A stretch of DNA of 64,000 nucleotides from Algoriphagus pacificus (lineage in GTDB: Bacteria > Bacteroidota > Bacteroidia > Cytophagales > Cyclobacteriaceae): NCBI RefSeq assembly GCF_017254845.1, contig NZ_JAFKCU010000009.1:1-64000 (forward strand), given 5' to 3'. The notes below the pieces were generated by a model. That model was not told where the DNA came from. It did not search any database and was given only the letters and a program-made list of their open reading frames with translations. Below are positions 1 through 6,985 of this stretch, one piece after another. Position numbers and translations under genes: made by a program. How positions within the stretch are numbered: position 1 is the first letter of the stretch; every line of letters starts with the position of its first letter.

Positions 1-1121
1 GTCAGTCGGGAATTGTCTGATTCCACATCTTCCCCAAAATTCCTGTCCCATCCGGCACTGAACAGATAGGAATGCTTTTGGGAACCACCGGAAACATTCA
101 GGGCATATTGCTGCTGGCTTGACGCCCTCTTGAAATACCGCTCCTGATCCCTTCTGACATCAGCATTCCGAATAGTCTGGATGGCTGCATCCAGTTCACT
201 CTGTGACAACTGTCCCTGCTCATGGGCATAGAGCGCTTCTGCCAAGGGATTGACCACTGCATTTCTTCTATCCCGGAGCTGGGAATTATAAAAGCCTGCA
301 TCATACAGTTCCATTTGCTTGTCCACCAAAGAGTTGATGGACATGAGTGGATAATAAAAAAGGTCAGGCTTCTGTACCCTGGTCAGGTTACTGGTCAACT
401 GTACCTGAACAGGCCTGTCAAAACTCCCTTTTTTGGTGGTGATCACAATCACCCCGTTCCCGGCACGGGCTCCCCAGATAGAAGCTGCTGCGGCATCTTT
501 CAATACAGTCATACTTGCCACATCATTGGGGTTGATACTGGACAGCGGACCATCATAGGCCAGGTTATCCACCACGATCAAGGGCTCACTGTTGGAAATC
601 AATGTCGCTGTCCCCCTGATGGAAATACTTTCCCCCAAAGCAGCCCCTCGGATATCCCGATTAAAGATCAATCCCGGGGTGACATCCTCCAATCGGTCAA
701 TCAGGTTGGTCGATACCCTTCTGTCCACCAGTTCCTGATCTATCGCCACAAAAGACCCTGTGGTCCTTTCCAGCGGAAGTTCCTGAAAACCTGTGGAAAA
801 TACCGTAACACCTTCCAGATCAAGATCCGTCTCCGTCATCACCACATCCAATAGTGTCTGTTCCGCCCCCAATTCGATTTCCTGGGATTGGTAACCGATA
901 AAACTGAACACCAGCACCTGTTTACTTGAAGGCAACCCCAGACTATAAACTCCGGCTTCGTCAGAGACGGTTCCCAGTGTAGTTCCTTTCAGCATCACCG
1001 TCACACCGGGAAGGGGCATCCCATCCTCACCAGCGGTGATGGTACCCCTCACCGATTTTTGGGCATAGGCCTGGATTCCCAGACCCAGACCGATCCATAA
1101 CATCAATAAAATTCTTTTCAT
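1..1121 (-). CDS. SusC/RagA-family TonB-linked outer membrane protein, N-terminal part
   Basis: Outer-membrane TonB-dependent receptor of the SusC type, which imports oligosaccharides or peptides together with a SusD lipoprotein. About 373 codons are visible and the rest lies outside the window. The product starts MKRILLMLWIGLG (signal peptide ending near AYAQ). A carboxypeptidase-regulatory-like beta sandwich follows (VRGTITAGEDGMPLPGV to DEAGVYSL), then the plug region with RLEDVTPGLIFN and the SusC hallmark GNGVIVITTKKG. The ATG overlaps the stop of the upstream TlpA-like gene (ATGA), so the two are probably co-transcribed. No SusD is visible; it would be expected just beyond position 1. 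The family is clear; the substrate cannot be read from this part. Confidence 0.92.
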   Translation of the reverse strand, partial: MKRILLMLWIGLGLGIQAYAQKSVRGTITAGEDGMPLPGVTVMLKGTTLGTVSDEAGVYSLGLPSSKQVLVFSFIGYQSQEIELGAEQTLLDVVMTETDLDLEGVTVFSTGFQELPLERTTGSFVAIDQELVDRRVSTNLIDRLEDVTPGLIFNRDIRGAALGESISIRGTATLISNSEPLIVVDNLAYDGPLSSINPNDVASMTVLKDAAAASIWGARAGNGVIVITTKKGSFDRPVQVQLTSNLTRVQKPDLFYYPLMSINSLVDKQMELYDAGFYNSQLRDRRNAVVNPLAEALYAHEQGQLSQSELDAAIQTIRNADVRRDQERYFKRASSQQQYALNVSGGSQKHSYLFSAGWDRNFGEDVESDNSRL

Positions 1122-2980
1122 AATTCCTGTTGGGTTTTTGGTTCGTTCCCTACCACCTGCTCCCGGTAGAGGTCAATAAATTTGTTTTTGAAAGCTTCGT
1201 AAGTGGTGAATCCCGTCCTCAGGTTGAATGAAACCACCCTCCCCTGTCCATCGAGCAGCATGGTCTTGGGGAAGGCATGGATTTCATAATAATCCCTCCA
1301 GCGCTTCTTGCTTTCTGGAGTGGTAATCAGGTTCGTCAGGGACAGGTCAGAGTACTTACTAATCCTGGACTTCCAGAACTCCCGATCATCATCCATGGAA
1401 ATAGCAACCAGGCGATAGCCCAGATTCTGGGTATCCTGATACAGCGGAAAAAGTATGTCCTGAAAGAAATCCGCACTATGTGCACAGGAGGAAAAATAGA
1501 AATACAGCAAAGTTGGCTGGCCCTTAAAGAAATCCTCGGTATAAACCTGCCCCTCCATATCCTCCAATCTGACCGGAATAATAGTCTCTCCGGGAATAAA
1601 AGCATGACCCAAGTTTACAAGCCTATCCTTCCAGGGACTGCTCTCAGTTGCTGCCAGATATGAATCCAAGGTAGTCGCAGCATCCGGTATTGCCCCCATG
1701 TATTGGGACAAATAACCGCTCAGCAACCTGTCTTCCATTTCCCCGGAATAATCCTCTGCCACCTGGCTCAGGTAACTTCTCTTTCCAAAAATTGCCTTCA
1801 GCATGGATTTCTCCATCGCCAGATTCAGGTAAGGAGCAGAAACCAACTGGGACTGGGTATGAACCGAAGCATCCAAATCACTCTCCCAGTCCTCCAATTC
1901 AGAAAACAAGACTAAAATCCTGTCCAGATACTTTTCCCGCTCCTCAACAGAAAAACGGCTGAGAACCTCAGGGTAGTGGAATTTGCGAAAGGATGAAAGC
2001 CTTTTTCCATAAAAGCCACTGACTACCTCAGTCAAGAGCAGGTCATAGCGATCCTTATCCAACTTATCTTTATAGAATTCAAGCAATTCCAATTGGGGAG
2101 CAAGCAACTCCTTTCCCCGATCCAGCTCAGTAAAAAAGTAGTCCACGGCCTCCTTTCCTACCTCCACCAACTGAAAATGGCTTCCAAAAGCAGTTTTGTA
2201 TTTCTCCATCAAGGCCTGATTTTCGGCTTTCTGGAACCGAGGCCTGGATCTACTGCTGAACATGACCATGGGGGCATCAAAGTCCATTCTCGCGACCAAG
2301 CGTTTTAGGGCATATTGCACCTCATAGAATACAGCATCAGGACCACCAAAAACAATAGACGAATGGAACAGATCCAAATCGATCTTGACGCTATCCCCCG
2401 GATATACCAGGTAATCCTCCAAAAGAGGTCTATCCCCCAAGGTCAAAGTGAAATAGCCTGCCCTGTCAGCCAAACTAAGTTCAAAACTAAACTTCCGAAC
2501 CCTAGGGCTGGAAACACCATCGTAAAACTCCCCCTTCTCCAATTCAACCAAGGCCTCCTCCTTCATAAATGGAGCGTCCCTAGAAAAGAAATAAGGAGTC
2601 CAGCTAAACGCCAATGGACTAAGTGAATCAGGATTGATCAGCTCTCCATAAAAGAGCGCCACCCCAAAATTGTCTTCCCCAGCAGGAGAGCCAAAGCCCC
2701 CCTGCTTAAGAGAAATAGCATCATCAACTAAACTAAATTCCTCTTTAGATGGAAGTCCGGAGACCCGCCACGGCGGGCAGGCAGGAGATAGAAGACTAGG
2801 TCCACCATCAATATCCTGGGCAGTAAATGAGAAGAATGGTTCGGAGCGGGAATCCCCGCCCCGAGGGGGCATAGACCTATGAAGGGGATCTGCCCCGGGT
2901 GGATCAGCAACTTGTGCCGTGGATATGCTTATGGGAAGGCATAGGTATCCCAGTAAGCATGTGAATAGAATTTTTTTCAT
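1118..2980 (-). CDS. TlpA-like thioredoxin-fold protein with degenerate active site
   Basis: Exported protein of about 620 residues. The start chosen is MKKILFTCLLGYL (signal peptide, ending near ISTAQ); an upstream in-frame ATG at 3037 would add 19 residues of repeat-derived sequence and is unlikely. The long middle part has no motif I recognise. The last ~150 residues look like the AhpC/TSA-TlpA thioredoxin fold (GQPTLLYFYFSSCAHS, then LVAISMDDD and HAFPKTMLLDGQGRVV). The usual WCxxC is replaced by SCAHS, with a single cysteine, so a normal disulfide-exchange role is doubtful. The N-terminal 80 residues carry low-complexity segments encoded by GC-rich hairpins. The gene overlaps the susC start by 4 nt, and TlpA-like proteins are frequent partners of SusC/D loci in Bacteroidota. 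Confidence 0.8.
   Translation of the reverse strand: MKKILFTCLLGYLCLPISISTAQVADPPGADPLHRSMPPRGGDSRSEPFFSFTAQDIDGGPSLLSPACPPWRVSGLPSKEEFSLVDDAISLKQGGFGSPAGEDNFGVALFYGELINPDSLSPLAFSWTPYFFSRDAPFMKEEALVELEKGEFYDGVSSPRVRKFSFELSLADRAGYFTLTLGDRPLLEDYLVYPGDSVKIDLDLFHSSIVFGGPDAVFYEVQYALKRLVARMDFDAPMVMFSSRSRPRFQKAENQALMEKYKTAFGSHFQLVEVGKEAVDYFFTELDRGKELLAPQLELLEFYKDKLDKDRYDLLLTEVVSGFYGKRLSSFRKFHYPEVLSRFSVEEREKYLDRILVLFSELEDWESDLDASVHTQSQLVSAPYLNLAMEKSMLKAIFGKRSYLSQVAEDYSGEMEDRLLSGYLSQYMGAIPDAATTLDSYLAATESSPWKDRLVNLGHAFIPGETIIPVRLEDMEGQVYTEDFFKGQPTLLYFYFSSCAHSADFFQDILFPLYQDTQNLGYRLVAISMDDDREFWKSRISKYSDLSLTNLITTPESKKRWRDYYEIHAFPKTMLLDGQGRVVSFNLRTGFTTYEAFKNKFIDLYREQVVGNEPKTQQEL
2755..2870. repeat. Two REP-like GC-rich inverted repeats inside a coding region
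   Basis: Two compact GC-rich palindromes lie within the 5' part of the TlpA-like gene. One is CCCGCC-AC-GGCGGG at 2764-2777. The other is a double hairpin at 2846-2870 (GCGGG-aatc-CCCGC followed by GCCCC-ga-GGGGC). They are much richer in GC than the surrounding gene and encode low-complexity peptide (MPPRGGDSR, SPACPPWRVSG). The reading frame stays open through both. I infer REP/MITE-type insertions fixed in frame. Confidence 0.5.
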
Positions 2981-2984
2981 GCTT

Positions 2985-3185
2985 TTGAATTTTAAGCTGG
3001 AGGACGGAAGACAGAAGACAGAAGTGCGAACCGTCATTGTGAGGACGAAGGACGAAGCAATCTCGAAATAGGAAGTCTGAAAGCTAAAGTCAGAAGTCTG
3101 AAAGTACCCTCACAGACGCTTCCTTCCAGGCTCTTGACTCTAGCTTCTTGATACTTGATACTAGCTACTTGCTACTCAAAACAAG
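2985..3185. repeat. Dispersed low-complexity repeat cluster
   Basis: The stretch upstream of the TlpA-like gene is made of short degenerate repeats. It has GAAGACAGAAG / GAAGTCTGAAAG units, one half of a common intergenic inverted repeat (CGTCATTGTGAGGAC...GAAGCAATCTC at about 3034-3064), and CTTGATACTTGATACTAG units at about 3146-3170. No gene is supported here. Such elements accumulate in intergenic DNA of many Cytophagales. Confidence 0.5.
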
Positions 3186-3349
3186 ACATACCTCTCTCAC
3201 CTTGCCCAATCGAGCAACCAGCAATAAATAAATACTAAGAAATTTGTCAGCACTACCGGCTACTGTGAGCTTGCTGACCTGAGTGTGTGGTAACCGATCT
3301 GCTCAGGGCTGTGCACCTCCCCTTTCACGGCCAAAAAAAGAACGAATCC

Positions 3350-3541
3350 TCAAATAGGATTCTTGGGCTTCAGAGGATACAGGCGATCTACCGCGGCGAT
3401 GCCGAGTTCCTCTGGTAATGAATAATAGGAAATAGAACTAACTGACCCGCTTACCAGCTGAGCATACCCTTCCAGCCTGTGGATCCTACAGGCTACTGTC
3501 TGCAACAGAAAAGGAAGTAAATCATTCATGCTCGTTTTCAT
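3350..3541 (-). CDS. Possible small protein of unknown function
   Basis: A 63-residue reading frame begins MKTSMNDLLPFLLQTV and ends YPLKPKNPI. It lies in an otherwise gene-free 900 bp between the TlpA-like gene and the XRE gene. It has a mildly hydrophobic N terminus and one cysteine, and I recognise no family. A second tiny frame (3570-3692, 40 residues, starting MRTFVCTIALG) lies directly upstream on the same strand. No clear ribosome binding site is visible, though this is common in Bacteroidota. It may be a degraded gene or part of a structured RNA region. Confidence 0.22.
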   Translation of the reverse strand: MKTSMNDLLPFLLQTVACRIHRLEGYAQLVSGSVSSISYYSLPEELGIAAVDRLYPLKPKNPI

Positions 3542-3624
3542 TAAAAATGAAAAATGGTAAAACGAGTCTTTATGACGATAAAAATGGAGCACCATAGCCT
3601 GGGCGCCAATCTACCGCACTGCAG

Positions 3625-3704
3625 GTTCCGACGCCTTTAGGAACGGAATTACGATAGGGCCCAAGAGCTATAGTGCATACGAAAGTACGCATAATAATCC
3701 CTTG
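3625..3704. other. Candidate structured RNA element (two stem-loops)
   Basis: Two hairpins stand out in the gap before the XRE gene. The first is GTTCC...GGAAC at 3625-3644. The second is longer, at 3662-3704: CAAG pairs with CTTG, then an internal loop, then a 12-base arm (10 pairs) capped by a GAAA tetraloop at 3681-3684. A GNRA loop on the plus strand, about 180 nt before the XRE gene, would suit a plus-strand RNA, but pairing on the minus strand is also possible through G-U pairs. No known riboswitch consensus is recognised. Confidence 0.25.
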
Positions 3705-3887
3705 AGCATTAACCTACCGTCTCGTCCTATTACAAATTGTCGGAATTGCAGTCGAGACTCATTTGATTAATGCCAAGTAGAAGGATAAGTCCTTCACTTT
3801 TTCTTAAGTGTCTAAATATAAGTAAAGAATGTAAGATCAAAAACATTCTGACCACTTTTTAGACTAAATAATTTAATCCATTTGGTC

Positions 3888-4454
3888 ATGGATGAAGATA
3901 TTAACAAAGTTCTTGACCAGATTTCCGCCCAAAGATTTAAAGAGTTCATAAAATTCTTAGAGCTAACTCCAATTGGAATGGCAGCATTTCTTAAAATTTC
4001 CACTGATCATATGTATTCTTTAAGAAAAGGGAGAAGGTCAATTAGTGATTCAATAGCCGAGTCTCTTGCCATTAAACTAGGAATTACTGAGGCCGATGTT
4101 TACAATTCAAATTTTAAGCTTCGAAAGACCGAAGAGGGTATTGAATACATGAAAGACTTTATAAATTCCAATAGTCATAATCCCAACTATTTTGTAAATC
4201 TAAAAAATGAGAAAAGCCTCACATTCAAAATTCGCACAATACTGGTTGAAAATGGATTCTTCAATTCTGAGAAACGAGTAAAACAAGTTGTTGAAGAACT
4301 TGCCAAACTTCATATAAAAGCCACTAGCGAGAAAGCAACAAAAAGCCTTCTTTACCTTGACGAAACCGGATATTTAACTTACCAAAAAAAGCCATTTATT
4401 AAAAAAGATGGTACTGAAAGCAAACTTTCCGTAAACCATTATTTGGAGCCATAA
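3888..4454 (+). CDS. XRE-type helix-turn-helix regulator
   Basis: Putative DNA-binding regulator of about 188 residues. The N-terminal ~70 residues resemble a Cro/C1-type HTH (FIKFLELTPIGMAAFLKIS, then MYSLRKGRRSISDSIAESL). The C-terminal half is a predicted helical domain with a possible second winged-helix pattern (VEELAKLHIKATSEKATKSL) that I cannot assign. The ATG at 3888 is preferred over an in-frame TTG two codons upstream. The gene faces the CHAT protease gene (convergent, 121 bp apart), so it probably does not share its transcript, but it may regulate the accessory region. The family call is moderately sure; its target is unknown. Confidence 0.65.
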   Translation: MDEDINKVLDQISAQRFKEFIKFLELTPIGMAAFLKISTDHMYSLRKGRRSISDSIAESLAIKLGITEADVYNSNFKLRKTEEGIEYMKDFINSNSHNPNYFVNLKNEKSLTFKIRTILVENGFFNSEKRVKQVVEELAKLHIKATSEKATKSLLYLDETGYLTYQKKPFIKKDGTESKLSVNHYLEP

Positions 4455-4575
4455 AAAAACAGTTGTGAACTTTCCTGGTTTTTGGAAAAGCCCCTGAGAG
4501 GCATAGGTAATATTATTCTCGAGGAAAGAGGGAAATATCAACAGGAATCAAGACTACCTATTGTCTGAAAATTGT

Positions 4576-6750
4576 TTAGTTCCTATTAACTATAGTATCA
4601 TATTTCATTTTTATCAAATCCGGTCTTCCATAATGTGTATACATAAGAAATTCTGATTCAGTGTCAAAGATATTAATTGTTAAATTGGGAGAAATCTTGA
4701 TTCCCCCATTAAGAAGAGATTTAAAAACTTTTCTTCTTATTGAAAAATCCCTGATATCGTCAATAACTCGTGCAATTTTTTCAATCTCTGATTCAGAATA
4801 ATCGTGATTGATCCTGTTTCCAATTTTTATTATTAGATCATGAATAACGGAGGTCCTAATGGACTGAGAAATAAAATTCAGCCAATTGGTAAACATTTTC
4901 TTCTCTATTGATTCCTTTAAGGAATAAATAATTCTAAGATAGCAAGCTGTACCTCTATAAATACTTATTGGCAAAAATGTACCGGTGACTGTCAAAGCTC
5001 CTACCTCAAAAAAAGCATCATGAATTTTATTATTATATCCAAAATTTCGATTTGTGTTACAACATGACAAAAAAACAATAGGTGCACCCAATTTATGTTC
5101 AACAATGTCAGAATTGTAAACCTTTTCACTACCAACCAACAAATAACTTGTTTCTAAATCTTTATCAATTTCACCATGGCAGTCAAAAATTAAAATCTCA
5201 GGAGAATGCCTATCAATTGACATCTTTATTTCCTTAATATTATTACAAAAGGAATATTTGAACCCATAAGTTTTACTGTGGCTAATAACCAATTCATATG
5301 TTTTTGAAAATTCATGAGAACTCTGATGTTCTGCATCTCCACTCAGAATAACAAGGATATTTGATATAGTATTTTCAGAAACAAAATACTCTAACTTATT
5401 ATGTGCAGAATAATTATTCAAAAAGCCTTGGTAGTTCGACTCTTGGATTCTACATACATCATGAGAATACCCAAGAGGTATACCATCAAGTGTCAAAAAC
5501 TCGATAGGAAGATCTGAAATTGCCAAGATCTGCCCCTCCCTATTTTTTAAATATTTTGCAATCTCTTTTGAGATCGTATTCTCCGATAGCTTTCTTCCAA
5601 ATTTTAGAATAGTATTAATTTTCTGTTTACTCGATTTCTTTCTTTTAAAATTCCCAGACGAAGGGTTGAAAAAACTAAGCTCTTTATATAAAGACTTGCC
5701 TTTTAGTGGAAATCTTATTGTAGGACTAAATGTAAAAGAAGAATGCAAATGGCAAATTGCATCAATTGCCAACATTTTTGGAGCTAAAAATCTTTTCAGT
5801 ATTTCAGCTCCAATCATTTGCTCATTATTACCTATAGAATTGTCATAGTCTATAAGTATATGATTGTAATTTGAGTCCTGTTCTAGTGAATAAAATTGTT
5901 CAATATATTTTTGATCGCTCAATTGAGTTATTTTCTTTAAGTATTTTTTCAGTAGTGGATTGTAAAAAGGAAAAGCAGTTATTAAAATTGGAAGCGCATT
6001 AGAATCTTTAAAATGCAATTCATCTAATACAACCATTGACTTTAATAAAACCCCATCCCGTTCTGAATGTGTCTCTAGTGCCACCAACTTAGGTGGAGAG
6101 TTTTTCCAAAAATTTGATTTTACTTGTTGAAAAGTTAATTGATTATTGATTGCAGGGTTAAAATCAAAAAATAAATTATCATTAGACGTCTCATCTAAAT
6201 TCATTTCTAAATCTTTTCCGTTAGTCAGCATTGATTTAAATCCATCGAAATCTCTTTTAAAAAGTCTTACTAAATCAAAAGTATCTTTAAAACCATTTCC
6301 CGCCAAGTAACTTGGTACTATGCCAACCCCTCTACCATTAAAAAAACTGAAATAAAAATACTTATGCCTAACGTTCATTATAAAAGAAAAAACATCTTTT
6401 AACCTCTTTGATTCCGCATCGATAAAATAAACTGTTGGACGGTCCTTAAGATTTAATAAATTGATATAGCTATTATTTTTTCCTAGAGCTTGATTCAAAC
6501 TATTCTCATCGAGAAAAAGAATGTTTAGTGCCGCATTTAGCTCACTCACTGAATTAGATAAATTAAAAAAAAGAGCTGGGTTTTCTAATTGAAAAAAATC
6601 TCTCGGGTATTTTGCAAGATGTCTTAAAATATTATAAGTTCTCGGAACTCCCAACAAATGTTCGGCAGTATTTTTCTCACTAGAATGAATTATTATATAT
6701 TGGATTGTAGACTTATTGTATTTCTTCAGTTTAACATGCTTATTCATCAT
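4576..6750 (-). CDS. CHAT-domain (caspase-like) protease with unknown N-terminal region
   Basis: Protein of 724 residues. The C-terminal third carries the features of a CHAT peptidase (clan CD, caspase/HetF-associated). The strand-turn EILIFDCHGE places the catalytic His near residue 525, and PIVFLSCCNT places the catalytic Cys at 563 or 564. GALTVTGTFLPIS follows, as usual for the fold. The first ~450 residues have no TPRs or other domain I recognise and probably form the sensor or partner-binding part. The gene is AT-rich, has no signal peptide, and lies 235 bp downstream of the PHP/SMC-like ATPase gene on the same strand. CHAT proteases in bacteria often act in abortive-infection type immunity (TPR-CHAT of Craspase, gasdermin-linked proteases); no gasdermin-like gene is visible here. 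The defence role is inferred from the domain and the neighbours. Confidence 0.75.
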   Translation of the reverse strand: MMNKHVKLKKYNKSTIQYIIIHSSEKNTAEHLLGVPRTYNILRHLAKYPRDFFQLENPALFFNLSNSVSELNAALNILFLDENSLNQALGKNNSYINLLNLKDRPTVYFIDAESKRLKDVFSFIMNVRHKYFYFSFFNGRGVGIVPSYLAGNGFKDTFDLVRLFKRDFDGFKSMLTNGKDLEMNLDETSNDNLFFDFNPAINNQLTFQQVKSNFWKNSPPKLVALETHSERDGVLLKSMVVLDELHFKDSNALPILITAFPFYNPLLKKYLKKITQLSDQKYIEQFYSLEQDSNYNHILIDYDNSIGNNEQMIGAEILKRFLAPKMLAIDAICHLHSSFTFSPTIRFPLKGKSLYKELSFFNPSSGNFKRKKSSKQKINTILKFGRKLSENTISKEIAKYLKNREGQILAISDLPIEFLTLDGIPLGYSHDVCRIQESNYQGFLNNYSAHNKLEYFVSENTISNILVILSGDAEHQSSHEFSKTYELVISHSKTYGFKYSFCNNIKEIKMSIDRHSPEILIFDCHGEIDKDLETSYLLVGSEKVYNSDIVEHKLGAPIVFLSCCNTNRNFGYNNKIHDAFFEVGALTVTGTFLPISIYRGTACYLRIIYSLKESIEKKMFTNWLNFISQSIRTSVIHDLIIKIGNRINHDYSESEIEKIARVIDDIRDFSIRRKVFKSLLNGGIKISPNLTINIFDTESEFLMYTHYGRPDLIKMKYDTIVNRN

Positions 6751-6811
6751 CCAAATCCTAGATCTAGTTTATAATATTGTTTATTTTAATATTTAATTAA
6801 ATTAACACTAA

Positions 6812-6916
6812 AAGAACAAGCCGCACAGGGTTTGTCAAGCCATCAATGTTCCCGAAAAGGATATGAAATTCCTCCCTCGTATCCTATGCAATCTTAAATT
6901 GACCCCGCTGGACTAA
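6812..6916 (+). pseudogene. Gene remnant between CHAT and PHP-ATPase genes
   Basis: An open stretch of 34 codons without a start ends in a stop. It has the composition of real protein (...VCQAINVPEKDMKFLPRI...). The INVPEKDMKF phrase resembles the C-terminal helix of small antitoxin-like proteins common in Bacteroidota, but this is from memory and weak. It would be a leftover of a deleted gene. Confidence 0.25.
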
Positions 6917-6985
6917 TCAAGCAATTAAAAAGACCCTTACTTGGTTGTATCCAAATTATCAACGGGACTAGGGGAAGTTTGCCTA

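Noticed and set aside
222-854. 210-codon open frame on the plus strand
   Set aside because: Antisense to the SusC gene, whose domains are clear on the minus strand; the product has no family features.
2981-3887. A cobalamin or other known riboswitch upstream of the TlpA-SusC genes, or a retron RNA
   Set aside because: No known riboswitch consensus is present, and there is no reverse transcriptase gene nearby.
4576-6750. Gasdermin-protease system or Craspase (type III-E) for the CHAT protease
   Set aside because: No gasdermin-like membrane protein gene is adjacent, no TPR repeats are visible in the N-terminal part, and the CRISPR locus is type I-B, not III-E.
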